Below are positions 56,623 to 64,000 of a stretch of DNA of 64,000 nt, piece after piece. The DNA lies in NCBI GenBank assembly GCA_024280945.1, contig JAMXLO010000141.1, positions 186,001 to 250,000 of the forward strand. The letters run 5' to 3'. Source of the DNA: Acetobacteraceae bacterium (GTDB lineage: Bacteria; Pseudomonadota; Alphaproteobacteria; Acetobacterales; Acetobacteraceae). The notes under the pieces were generated by a model. The model saw only the letters and a program-made list of their open reading frames with translations. It was not told the DNA's origin and made no database searches. Within the stretch, counting starts at the first letter, position 1; each line of letters opens with the position of its first letter. Both the position numbers and the translations under genes were made by a program.

Positions 56623-57429
56623 TCAACTGGCTACATACGGCGGCTTGGTGTACCCCGCCGGCGACAGGGTAAAGATCTCGCAGCCGGTCTCGGTCACGCC
56701 AATCATATGCTCGAACTGCGCCGACAGACTGCGATCGCGTGTCACCGCCGTCCAACCGTCGTCCAGCACCTTCACCTCCGGCCTGCCGGCATTCACCATT
56801 GGCTCGATCGTGAAGAACATGCCAGGCCGCAGCAGCGGGCCCTCTCCCGGTTTGCCGAAGTGGAGCACATTCGGCGGCTCGTGAAAGCGCCGGCCGATGC
56901 CGTGGCCGCAGAAGTCGCGCACCACACTGAAACGCTGGCTCTCCACATAATTCTGGATCACGTGTCCAACGTCACCCAGCGTCACCCCCGGTTTCACCGA
57001 GCCAACACCGCGCATCATCGCTTCGTAGGTCACATCCATCAGGTTGCGCGCACGCGTCGAGGCACTGCCGGCGACATACATCCGCGAGGAATCGCCGTGC
57101 CAGCCGTTGAGGATCACCGTCACGTCGATATTGAGAATGTCGCCATTCTCCAGCTTCCGCTCGCCGGGAATACCGTGGCAGACGACATGATTGATCGAGG
57201 TGCAGATCGACTTCGGGTAGCCGCGGTAATTCAGCGGCGCCGGGACAGCACCATGGGCGGTGATGAACTCGTGGCACAGAGCGTCCAGAGTTCCGGTCGA
57301 CACGCCCGGCTTGACGTGGGGAGTGATCATGTCGAGCGTCTCAGCCGCGAGCCGCCCGGCGGCATGCATTCCGGCAAAATCCTCCGGCGCGTGGATCGTT
57401 ATTCGTCTTGCGTCGGCCCCGCCGTCCAT
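56623..57429 (-). CDS. map: type I methionine aminopeptidase
   Basis: Map removes the initiator methionine from nascent proteins. The 268-residue protein starts at ATG 57429 (MDGGADARRITIHAP); an ATG at 57510 would add 27 residues unlike the family. The five metal ligands are in NIDVTVILNGWHGDSSRMY (two Asp), FCGHGIGRRFHEPP (His), FTIEPMVNAG (Glu) and FEHMIGVTETG (Glu). SINHVVCHGIP holds the conserved His. A cupin and radC follow on the same strand. Confidence 0.94.
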   Translation of the reverse strand: MDGGADARRITIHAPEDFAGMHAAGRLAAETLDMITPHVKPGVSTGTLDALCHEFITAHGAVPAPLNYRGYPKSICTSINHVVCHGIPGERKLENGDILNIDVTVILNGWHGDSSRMYVAGSASTRARNLMDVTYEAMMRGVGSVKPGVTLGDVGHVIQNYVESQRFSVVRDFCGHGIGRRFHEPPNVLHFGKPGEGPLLRPGMFFTIEPMVNAGRPEVKVLDDGWTAVTRDRSLSAQFEHMIGVTETGCEIFTLSPAGYTKPPYVAS

Positions 57430-57804
57430 CCTGCCTCGCTCCGCATCTGCCGCTCCGGCCGCGGCGAATGTTGCAAGATGCGCAACGCGCAGGCTGGGCG
57501 CAAGGGTCACGAAAGACGTTTGCCGGAACGCGTTTCAGCTCGAATTTCCTGCATGTATCAAGACCGCAACTTTATTGCGGCAGATGCCCAACCAGTTTTT
57601 GATTCGGCATGGCAAACGTTCCGCGCCGATGCCACGGCGCTTGAGCGGTGCCACTTCCCCAATACGCAGTTGCGCAATGCCTCGGCGTAGCCGATCCGTG
57701 GCACCTGCGCTAACCTAAGCCGAATGACATTGGCCCACGCACGTATCCAAGGAGAGGGGAGTGACGGCGGAGAGAAACCGGTCGCGGGTCATCCAGGTGC
57801 ACGC
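57430..57804. other. map-rpiA divergent intergenic region
   Basis: 375 bases with no convincing gene. An ATG at 57724 is in frame with rpiA and would add 27 residues (MTLAHARIQGEG...) not seen in the family, so I treat it as non-coding. The region should contain promoters for map and rpiA. Confidence 0.4.
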
Positions 57805-58497
57805 GTGACGCCTCGCGACGAGGAGAAACGCGCCGCTGCCGAGGCTGCAGCCGCAATGGTTGAGGATGGGATGGTGATCGGTCTCGGCACTGGATCGACT
57901 GCCCATTACGCCATCGAGGCGCTGATCCGCAGGGTGCACGGCGGCCTCCGGATTCGTGCCATTCCCACATCCGAGCGCAGCGCCGCCCAGGCGCGTGCCG
58001 GCGGAATCCCGTTGAGTACGTTTGCCGAACATCGTCGGCTCGACCTGACGATCGACGGTGCCGACGAGGTTGAGCTCGGGACGCTGAACCTGATCAAAGG
58101 CCTCGGCGGAGCGCTGCTGCGAGAGAAGATCGTTGCCTCGGTCAGTGCGCGCCTGGTTATCGTTGCCGATCACGCGAAGCTCGTGGACCGGCTCGGGACG
58201 AAGACCCCGGTGCCGGTCGAAGTGGTGCCCTTTGGCTGGGAGACGACCGCCGACCGGCTGCGTCGGCTTGGCGCGGATCCACAATCGCGCCGCGACGCCA
58301 AAGGACAATTGTTTTGCACCGACGGCGGCAACAGGATCCTGGATTGCCGGTTTCGCTCGATCTCTGACCCCGAAAGCCTCGACCGCATGATCGGTCAGAC
58401 CGTGGGGGTGGTAGAAACCGGACTGTTCATCGGCATGGCGCAAATTGCCTTGATCGCGGACGCCGGCGGTGTCCGCTCGATCAGGCGGGGCGGCTGA
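57805..58497 (+). CDS. rpiA: ribose-5-phosphate isomerase A
   Basis: RpiA interconverts ribose 5-phosphate and ribulose 5-phosphate in the pentose phosphate pathway. Using GTG 57805 gives a 230-residue protein, the usual length; ATG 57724 would make 257. Motifs are VIGLGTGSTAHYAIEAL (phosphate binding), TSERSAAQAR, LTIDGADEVE and LIKGLGGALLREKIVA with the catalytic Glu region. The C-terminus (GVVETGLFIGMAQIALIADAGGV) is typical. The stop is six bases from the convergent carboxypeptidase stop. Confidence 0.92.
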   Translation: MTPRDEEKRAAAEAAAAMVEDGMVIGLGTGSTAHYAIEALIRRVHGGLRIRAIPTSERSAAQARAGGIPLSTFAEHRRLDLTIDGADEVELGTLNLIKGLGGALLREKIVASVSARLVIVADHAKLVDRLGTKTPVPVEVVPFGWETTADRLRRLGADPQSRRDAKGQLFCTDGGNRILDCRFRSISDPESLDRMIGQTVGVVETGLFIGMAQIALIADAGGVRSIRRGG

Positions 58498-58503
58498 CCC
58501 GGC

Positions 58504-59712
58504 TCAGCGGCTTGCGACCTGCCGGGGGTCTGCCCGCAGCACGACGCAAGCCGATCGACGGCGGGACAGCTCGGCGCATGCGCCCTGCGCCTCCGCGGCA
58601 GTCAACCCGGTCACCTGCGCGCGCCAGACCGTGCGACGATGCTGACTGGCAGGCTCGATTCGCACCTCGCCGCCATCGGCGGCACGACGCCCGTTCGCTG
58701 CCGCATCGCGCGCGGCGCGCTCGGTGCTGAAGCTGCCGACCTGGATCGCCCAGGTCGGGATCCCGACTCCCCGTGCCCGCGTCGGTTGCAATGTCAGCGT
58801 CGCTGCGTGAGCGGCGCTGACCAGCGACGGCAGACGGCCAGCAACCACCGTTCGCCTCTCGCGAGGCACGTCCAACTCTTCGAAACCCTGATCCAGGAGG
58901 GCGGCCATGTGAGCGTCACGCTCAGGATTCGACGCCGCACCAAGCACTACACCGACCAGGCGAACCCCACCGTGGACAGCGCTGGTGACCAGGTTGTGAC
59001 CAGACGCCACAGTGTAGCCCGTCTTCATCCCGTCAGCACCGGGATAAGTTTCCAGCATCCGGTCATGGTTGAAGATCACGCGGCGCTGGAAGGTGAAACT
59101 GCGGGTGCCGAAATAAGGATAGAAGCCGGGAAAATCCGAGATCAGGCGACGGCCCAGGATCGCCAGGTCGCGTGCACTGCTCCACTGATCCGGGTCGGGC
59201 AGCCCAGAGGCGTTGGTGAATGTGGTGCGGCTCATGCCCAGCGCGCGCGCCCGCAGGGTCATCATCTGGGCGAAGCGGTCCTCGGAGCCACCCAATAGTT
59301 CTCCCAACGCAGCGGCGGCATCATTCGCCGATTTGGTCACCAGCCCCAGAATGGCCTCTTCCACCGTGAGACGCGTGCCAGGGAGCAGCCCTAGTTTAGA
59401 GGGCTCCATCGACGCCGCATGCGAGGAGACGGGCACGAATTGATCCATGGTGATCCGCCGGTCCCGCAGCGCCTCGAACACCATGTACAAGGTCATCAGC
59501 TTGGTGAGACTGGCGGGATGACGCAGCGCGTCCGGATTGGCCGCCTCCAGGACACTCCCCGTGGCCGCATCTACCACGATAGAACTGTAGCGATCGGAAC
59601 CGATCTGCGCCGCGGCCCGTTCCGCCCCAACGAGACCAAGTCCGACCAAAGTGGCCGCGAGCGCGGCAAAACGCAGCAAGATCGTGCGTCCACGACGACG
59701 GCCCGACTTCAT
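58504..59712 (-). CDS. D-alanyl-D-alanine carboxypeptidase with C-terminal SPOR domain
   Basis: A 402-residue penicillin-binding protein from ATG 59712 (MKSGRRRGRTILLRFAALAA), with a signal peptide ending near AERAAA. The catalytic motifs are SLTKL (SxxK), SAND (SxN) and GADGMKTGYT (KTG). At the C-terminus GIPTWAIQVGSFSTERAARDAA starts a SPOR domain (about residues 327-400), which binds denuded septal glycan. PBP5/6-like enzymes trim pentapeptide side chains; the SPOR domain suggests action at the division site. Convergent with rpiA. Confidence 0.9.
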   Translation of the reverse strand: MKSGRRRGRTILLRFAALAATLVGLGLVGAERAAAQIGSDRYSSIVVDAATGSVLEAANPDALRHPASLTKLMTLYMVFEALRDRRITMDQFVPVSSHAASMEPSKLGLLPGTRLTVEEAILGLVTKSANDAAAALGELLGGSEDRFAQMMTLRARALGMSRTTFTNASGLPDPDQWSSARDLAILGRRLISDFPGFYPYFGTRSFTFQRRVIFNHDRMLETYPGADGMKTGYTVASGHNLVTSAVHGGVRLVGVVLGAASNPERDAHMAALLDQGFEELDVPRERRTVVAGRLPSLVSAAHAATLTLQPTRARGVGIPTWAIQVGSFSTERAARDAAANGRRAADGGEVRIEPASQHRRTVWRAQVTGLTAAEAQGACAELSRRRSACVVLRADPRQVASR

Positions 59713-59873
59713 CCGTTGCGCACCCCCGGCGTTTCCGCACAACTCTACGAAGCGGGCAGCGGAACTGTCCAGTCATAATTGGAGCGAAAAGAGAAAAAAT
59801 AGAACCGGTTACGGGCGAGTCCTGCGATGCCGAAGGCGCCCACCGAGTGGGCGCTTCCATGACGGAGCCAATA

Positions 59874-59896
59874 ATTTTTGTGCGCTGCACAAAAAT
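59874..59896. promoter_or_regulatory. PhaR-like palindrome 1 upstream of phasin
   Basis: A perfect 10-base-arm palindrome, ATTTTTGTGC-GCT-GCACAAAAAT. Its core TGC-N3-GCA resembles the site described for PhaR, the polyhydroxyalkanoate-granule repressor of Paracoccus and relatives (CTGC-N3-GCAG type). The centre is 143 bases before the phasin ATG. PhaR binding is inference from the motif and the target gene. Confidence 0.55.
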
Positions 59897-59935
59897 CGCT
59901 TGATCCACCAAGAGTTGCGGTCTATATGACCGTTG

Positions 59936-59950
59936 TGCTGCGGTGCAGCA
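59936..59950. promoter_or_regulatory. PhaR-like palindrome 2 upstream of phasin
   Basis: A perfect six-base-arm palindrome, TGCTGC-GGT-GCAGCA, exactly containing CTGC-N3-GCAG. It lies 58 bases (centre to centre) after palindrome 1 and 85 bases before the phasin start. Two such sites in front of a phasin gene are what PhaR autoregulatory circuits look like. Confidence 0.6.
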
Positions 59951-60027
59951 AAAAGGATCGGCAAACCACTCGAAGGGCGCAGGGCGGGTCAAACGCGGCC
60001 GTGCCGGCTGTGCCGGGAGGCATGAGC

Positions 60028-60552
60028 ATGTCAGGTAGTAAGGCGAAGGCAGTCGAAGCCCCGGCCATGATCGAAGACCAGACGGCGCAGGCGACCGCCA
60101 AGGGTTTCGATGCAACCATGTCGGGATTGAAGGATGGCATGGCTCGCGCAGCCTCAGGCTTCGCGGACACACAGGCAAAGGTAAAGGAAGGTATGGAAAA
60201 GGCAATGAAGACGGCCGAAGAGTTCGTGGCGTTCGGTCAAGGTAACTTTGAGGCGATCGTGAAGTCCGGCCAGATTTGGGCAGCCGGCGTCCAGGATATC
60301 GGCAAGCAGGTGGCGGCCAATGCTCAGGCCTCTTTCGATGACACGATGTCGACGTTCAAGGCCATGTCTTCGGCCAAGTCGCTGAAGGACGCGTTCGACC
60401 TGCAGGCGAGCCTGGCCCGTTCGACGCTGGAGAAAACGCTCACCGAGTCGGGCAAGCTGACGGACGCGTCGATGAAGCTGACCGAACAGGCACTGGCGCC
60501 GCTTACAGCCCGGTTCAGCCTCGCCATGGAGAAGTTCGGCAAGGCCGTGTGA
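60028..60552 (+). CDS. phasin-family PHA granule protein
   Basis: A 174-residue helical protein. The start is ATG 60028, seven bases after GGGAGG; the ATG at 60022 is one base from it and cannot be used, and longer frames have no ribosome site. Sequence such as KVKEGMEKAMKTAEEFVAFGQGNFEAIVKSGQIWAAGVQDIGKQVAANAQASFDDTM is typical Phasin_2. It coats polyhydroxyalkanoate granules. It is preceded by two PhaR-like palindromes and followed by a strong terminator, so it is a tightly controlled single-gene unit. Confidence 0.9.
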   Translation: MSGSKAKAVEAPAMIEDQTAQATAKGFDATMSGLKDGMARAASGFADTQAKVKEGMEKAMKTAEEFVAFGQGNFEAIVKSGQIWAAGVQDIGKQVAANAQASFDDTMSTFKAMSSAKSLKDAFDLQASLARSTLEKTLTESGKLTDASMKLTEQALAPLTARFSLAMEKFGKAV

Positions 60553-60608
60553 CGCCGTGTAAGTGCTTGTCGTCTCTCACGAGACGCGGGCCAGTTCGAC
60601 ACAGAAAG

Positions 60609-60636
60609 GGCTCCGGCGTCGTCGGAGCCTTTTTTT
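60609..60636 (+). terminator. Rho-independent terminator after phasin
   Basis: Stem GGCTCCG / CGGAGCC around loop GCGTCGT followed by seven T residues. It is 56 bases after the phasin stop and is a textbook intrinsic terminator on the plus strand. Confidence 0.9.
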
Positions 60637-60813
60637 GTGCAATGACACGAGGCCTTAATCTTTGCGCGTCAATGCTCTTTTAACCGGGCGCCGCCTTCCG
60701 ATATGGTTCGTGCTTCGGCGGGGCACGGGGCGGGGGTTCCTGCGTCCGCTCCGGCAGAAGTAGGAGCGTCCCAGAATTTCGGGGATGCCGCGACAGATAG
60801 GCGCGGAAGAACG

Positions 60814-61152
60814 ATGAGTGACAGCGACAGACGTGGCGGCAATGGTAACAGCGAGGGCCCCAACACCGGCGTCGTCGTCCGGGCAAGACCCAAGACGCGG
60901 AAGCCTGCGATGTACAAGGTGCTGATGTTGAATGATGATTACACCCCGATGGAGTTCGTCGTGCACGTCCTGGAGCGATTCTTCCAAAAGACGCGCGAGG
61001 AAGCCACGCGCATCATGCTCCACGTCCACCGACGCGGGGTGGGCGTGTGCGGCGTCTACACTTACGAGGTTGCAGAAACGAAAGTGACGCAGGTCATGGA
61101 CCTGGCCCGGCAAAACCAGCATCCTCTGCAGTGCACGATCGAGAAGGAATGA
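60814..61152 (+). CDS. clpS: ATP-dependent Clp protease adaptor ClpS
   Basis: ClpS binds N-degron proteins and hands them to ClpAP. The 112-residue protein starts at [19 protein letters not shown] (ATG at 60814). The core carries [49 protein letters not shown], with Asp-Asp and His at the N-degron pocket positions. It precedes clpA on the same strand by 138 bases, the usual pairing. Confidence 0.94.
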   Translation: MSDSDRRGGNGNSEGPNTGVVVRARPKTRKPAMYKVLMLNDDYTPMEFVVHVLERFFQKTREEATRIMLHVHRRGVGVCGVYTYEVAETKVTQVMDLARQNQHPLQCTIEKE

Positions 61153-61290
61153 TGCCGAGCATGCGCGGGTCAGTAACCAGATGACAGGCACTCGCCCTGT
61201 AATAACTTCACCTGAGTTGACTGCCGGTCGGACCGCCGGGGATGATCTGGTCCGGCTCAAGGCCTCAAGCGCGTAGGAGCGCCGACCACG

Positions 61291-63636
61291 ATGCTATCAC
61301 GCAACCTCGAACAAACGCTGCACCGCGCGCTTTCGCTCGCCAGCGAGCGTCGTCACGAATACGCGACCCTGGAGCACCTGCTGCTGGGATTGGCAGACGA
61401 CACCGATGCCGCGACGGTTCTGCGTGCCTGCGGGGTGGACCTCGATAAGCTGCGGAATGACCTGTCGGAATTTCTCGACAAGGATCTTGCCGGGCTGGCC
61501 ACAGATCGCTCGGGCGATCCCAAGCCGACGGCAGGTTTCCAGCGCGTGGTCCAGCGCGCGGCGATCCATGTGCAATCCTCCGGACGCGATGAGGTGACGG
61601 GTGCCAATGTCCTGGTGGCCCTGTTCTCGGAGCGGGAAAGCCATGCTGTCTACTTCCTGCAGTTGCAGGACATGACGCGGCTGGACGCGGTCAATTTCAT
61701 CAGCCACGGCATCGCCAAGGCGCCAGGCCGCTCTGCCCAGCGCCCCGTGCAAGGCACCGGCAGCCAGCCCGAGTCACATCAGGAGCAGGAGCGCGAGGAG
61801 AAACCAAGCCGCCGCAACCAGGACGCGCTGTCGAACTATTGCGTCAACCTGAACAAAAAGGCGATGGCGGGGAAGATCGATCCGCTGATCGGGCGCGAGA
61901 ACGAAATTGAGCGGACGATCCAGATCCTCTGTCGACGGACCAAGAACAACCCGCTGTACGTCGGCGATCCCGGGGTAGGAAAGACGGCAATTGCCGAAGG
62001 TCTCGCCAAGCGCATCGTGGAAGGCGACGTTCCCGAGGTTCTTGGACGCTCAACCATTTACGCGCTGGATATGGGAGCGCTCCTCGCCGGCACGCGCTAC
62101 CGCGGAGATTTCGAGGAGCGGTTGAAGGCGGTGGTTTCGGAGCTGGAGAACCAGCAGGGCGCCATTCTGTTCATCGACGAGATCCATACGGTCATTGGTG
62201 CCGGTGCCACGTCCGGCGGGGCGATGGACGCGTCGAACCTGCTCAAGCCTGCACTGGCATCGGGCAACCTCCGCTGCATCGGCTCGACCACCTACAAGGA
62301 GTTCCGTAACTATTTCGAAAAGGATCGCGCGCTGGTCCGGCGGTTCCAGAAGATCGACGTCAACGAGCCGAACATCGAGGACAGCGTCAAGATTTTGCGA
62401 GGTCTGAAGACCAACTACGAGCGTCACCACAAGGTCCGCTACACGGACGAAGCGATTCGTGCCGCGGTGGAGCTGAGCGCGAAATACATCAACGATCGCA
62501 AGTTGCCCGACAAGGCAATCGACGTGATCGATGAGGTCGGCGCTTCGCGGATGCTGCTGCCGGAGCACAAGCGACGGAAGACGGTGACCCTGCGTGACGT
62601 AGAGGAGATCGTTGCCAAGATAGCGCGCATTCCGCCCAAGAGCGTTTCTGCCGATGACAAGGAGACGCTGCGCAACCTGGAGCGCGACCTGAAGTCAATG
62701 GTATTCGGGCAGGACAAGGCGATCGAGGCGCTCTCGGCGGCGATCAAGCTGGCACGAGCCGGACTGCGCGAGCCGGAGAAGCCGATCGGCAACTACCTGT
62801 TCTGCGGCCCGACCGGCGTCGGCAAGACCGAGGTCGCGCGGCAGTTGGCCGCCACCATGGGCATCGAGCTGATCCGCTTCGACATGTCGGAGTACATGGA
62901 GCGGCATTCGGTGTCGCGGCTGATCGGTGCGCCGCCGGGCTATGTAGGCTTCGACCAGGGCGGCCTGCTCACTGACGCGATCGACCAGCATCCACATGCG
63001 GTGTTGCTGCTGGATGAGATCGAGAAGGCGCACCAGGACCTGTTCAACATCCTGCTGCAGGTGATGGACCATGGGAAACTGACCGACCACAACGGCAAGA
63101 CTGTGGACTTCCGTAACGTTGTCCTGATCATGACGACCAATGCCGGCGCATCCGACCTGGCGAAGGAAGCAATCGGGTTCGGTCGCGAGGGTCGCGAAGG
63201 CGAGGACGAGGACGCGATCAAGCGGCTGTTCACACCGGAATTCCGCAATCGGCTGGATGCGACCATCACTTTCGCCGGCCTCACGCCGGAGATCGTCGGG
63301 CGCGTGGTCGAGAAGTTCGTGATGCAGCTCGAGGCCCAACTCGCCGACCGCAACGTGACGATCGAGCTGTCGTCAGCGGCCAAGGAGTGGCTGGCCGAGC
63401 GTGGCTACGACAAGCTTTATGGCGCGAGACCGCTGGCGCGCGTGATCCAGGAGCACATCAAGAAGCCACTGGCCGAGGAATTGCTGTTCGGCAAGCTGGT
63501 GAAGGGTGGCTCTGTCAAAGTGACAATGAAGGACGGCAGGCTCGAATTCGAAATCATCGAAGCGCAGCTGCCGGCCCTGCCGAAGCCGGACGAAGATGGC
63601 GACGGTGGGCTCGATCGCGAGGAAATCGAGGCGTAG
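61291..63636 (+). CDS. clpA: ATP-dependent Clp protease ATP-binding subunit ClpA
   Basis: A 781-residue class I Hsp100 unfoldase. Residues 1-145 form the ClpS-binding N-domain ([21 protein letters not shown]). The first AAA module has [15 protein letters not shown] (Walker A) and [14 protein letters not shown], and the second has [17 protein letters not shown] and [13 protein letters not shown]. The C-terminus includes [27 protein letters not shown]. It feeds substrates to ClpP. A hairpin at 63664 follows. ClpP is not in this window. Confidence 0.96.
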   Translation: MLSRNLEQTLHRALSLASERRHEYATLEHLLLGLADDTDAATVLRACGVDLDKLRNDLSEFLDKDLAGLATDRSGDPKPTAGFQRVVQRAAIHVQSSGRDEVTGANVLVALFSERESHAVYFLQLQDMTRLDAVNFISHGIAKAPGRSAQRPVQGTGSQPESHQEQEREEKPSRRNQDALSNYCVNLNKKAMAGKIDPLIGRENEIERTIQILCRRTKNNPLYVGDPGVGKTAIAEGLAKRIVEGDVPEVLGRSTIYALDMGALLAGTRYRGDFEERLKAVVSELENQQGAILFIDEIHTVIGAGATSGGAMDASNLLKPALASGNLRCIGSTTYKEFRNYFEKDRALVRRFQKIDVNEPNIEDSVKILRGLKTNYERHHKVRYTDEAIRAAVELSAKYINDRKLPDKAIDVIDEVGASRMLLPEHKRRKTVTLRDVEEIVAKIARIPPKSVSADDKETLRNLERDLKSMVFGQDKAIEALSAAIKLARAGLREPEKPIGNYLFCGPTGVGKTEVARQLAATMGIELIRFDMSEYMERHSVSRLIGAPPGYVGFDQGGLLTDAIDQHPHAVLLLDEIEKAHQDLFNILLQVMDHGKLTDHNGKTVDFRNVVLIMTTNAGASDLAKEAIGFGREGREGEDEDAIKRLFTPEFRNRLDATITFAGLTPEIVGRVVEKFVMQLEAQLADRNVTIELSSAAKEWLAERGYDKLYGARPLARVIQEHIKKPLAEELLFGKLVKGGSVKVTMKDGRLEFEIIEAQLPALPKPDEDGDGGLDREEIEA

Positions 63637-63663
63637 TCGGCGCCTTTTCGACACCAACGTTCA

Positions 63664-63696
63664 AAGGGCACAGAGACCAGCGATCTCTGTGCCCTT
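63664..63696. terminator. perfect 13-base-pair hairpin after clpA
   Basis: Stem AAGGGCACAGAGA / TCTCTGTGCCCTT with loop CCAGCGA, 28 bases after the clpA stop. The outer A/T pairs make it symmetric, so it can act in both directions, for clpA on the plus strand and for the partial gene at 63909 on the minus strand. No extended T run follows. Confidence 0.65.
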
Positions 63697-63908
63697 CGTG
63701 ATCCGCTGGATCCGAACCAATGACGGCACATCAGACCCCTCACGCAGCTGGGTAACAGCATCTGAGGCGAAGAACGTGGGTGCAAATATCATGACAGAGG
63801 CCGCGGCGCCCGGCAGATCGGTCGCGCCAGACTGCGGTGAACCCATGGGTACTCGACGACGTCCGCGCCTGTGCAGGGTTGGAGAAATCCAGGTGTAATT
63901 GAAATAGA

Positions 63909-64000
63909 TCAATAAGACTTGGGCAGATCGAGCACACGCTCGGCCAGATAACTGAGGATAAGCTGCGGGCTTACCGGTGCGATACGAGGGATCAGCGACT
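63909..64000 (-). CDS. C-terminal end of an unidentified protein, truncated by the window edge
   Basis: The minus strand ends with SLIPRIAPVSPQLILSYLAERVLDLPKSY and a TGA at 63909, so about 30 residues of a gene that begins outside the window. The tail LAERVLDLPKSY looks like the end of acyl-CoA dehydrogenase-type proteins (AERVLGLPR), but that is too little to assign a function. Confidence 0.35.
   Translation of the reverse strand, partial: SLIPRIAPVSPQLILSYLAERVLDLPKSY

Larger units (their letters stand above)
59713..60027. other. upstream region of phasin gene with two palindromic boxes
   Basis: 315 bases with no gene. An A+T-rich stretch (gaaaaaatagaa) lies at 59790-59805, and two inverted repeats at 59874-59896 and 59936-59950 are listed separately. 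The region serves as the promoter of the phasin and probably the divergent carboxypeptidase. Confidence 0.5.

Overview
The window is GC-rich, gene-dense bacterial chromosome that reads as an alphaproteobacterium, most likely Rhodospirillales/Acetobacteraceae-like. The evidence for this is inferential: a class II (Cys-type) KdsA, an S4 of the alphaproteobacterial type, a PetP/PetR-like MarR-OmpR-kinase set beside ilvE, phasins, ClpS-ClpA, and an intergenic palindromic repeat of a kind common in this class. I found no rRNA, CRISPR array, prophage, integrase or intact insertion sequence. One tRNA (Thr-GGT) is present.

Layout. 1-5.2 kb: an HtrA-like protein that has lost all three catalytic residues (cut by the window edge), ftsB, an acyl-CoA-dehydrogenase-fold flavoenzyme, enolase carrying a one-base frameshift, and a PcaF-type thiolase. 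5.4-13.5 kb: a secreted protein overlapping a GFA-family gene, the relic of an acyl-CoA synthetase, then a co-directional minus-strand run (MR/MLE enzyme, MBL-fold hydrolase, cytochrome P450, FAD-linked oxidase, kdsA) that looks like an accessory catabolic cluster. 13.7-23 kb: housekeeping genes (purD, hemB, rpsD) with poxB, a MaoC-type hydratase, a YciI-like protein, a RimK-like ATP-grasp ligase and a ROK sugar kinase. 23-27.3 kb: a signalling cluster of three related single-domain response regulators (one frameshifted) beside a two-PAS histidine kinase. 27.3-34.1 kb: TauD-family dioxygenase, phasin, MHS transporter, and EnvZ/OmpR/MarR-like regulators divergent from ilvE with a palindromic operator between them. 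34.1-38.4 kb: a tight operon of two polysaccharide deacetylases, a PCMT-like methyltransferase and a DUF1272 protein, behind a LysR regulator.

39-48 kb: tRNA-Thr, amidase, a phytoene-desaturase-like flavoprotein, the large helicase Lhr and a universal stress protein. 48.2-53.3 kb: a three-gene DUF1800-DUF1501-NHL operon divergent from a canonical oxyR whose redox cysteines fall exactly at 199 and 208. This is the best candidate here for an under-described system. 53.4-64 kb: MFS transporter, lytic transglycosylase, radC, cupin, map, rpiA, a D,D-carboxypeptidase with a SPOR domain, a second phasin preceded by two PhaR-like palindromes, clpS, clpA, and the edge of a further gene.

Three otherwise intact genes (eno, a 70-residue protein near 13.5 kb, a response regulator near 24.6 kb) each need a single inserted or deleted base to restore a full family-like protein. 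One of them is expected to be essential, so base-level errors in the assembly are a serious possibility. The acyl-CoA synthetase relic differs: it has several lesions and no 5' half, and is a genuine pseudogene.
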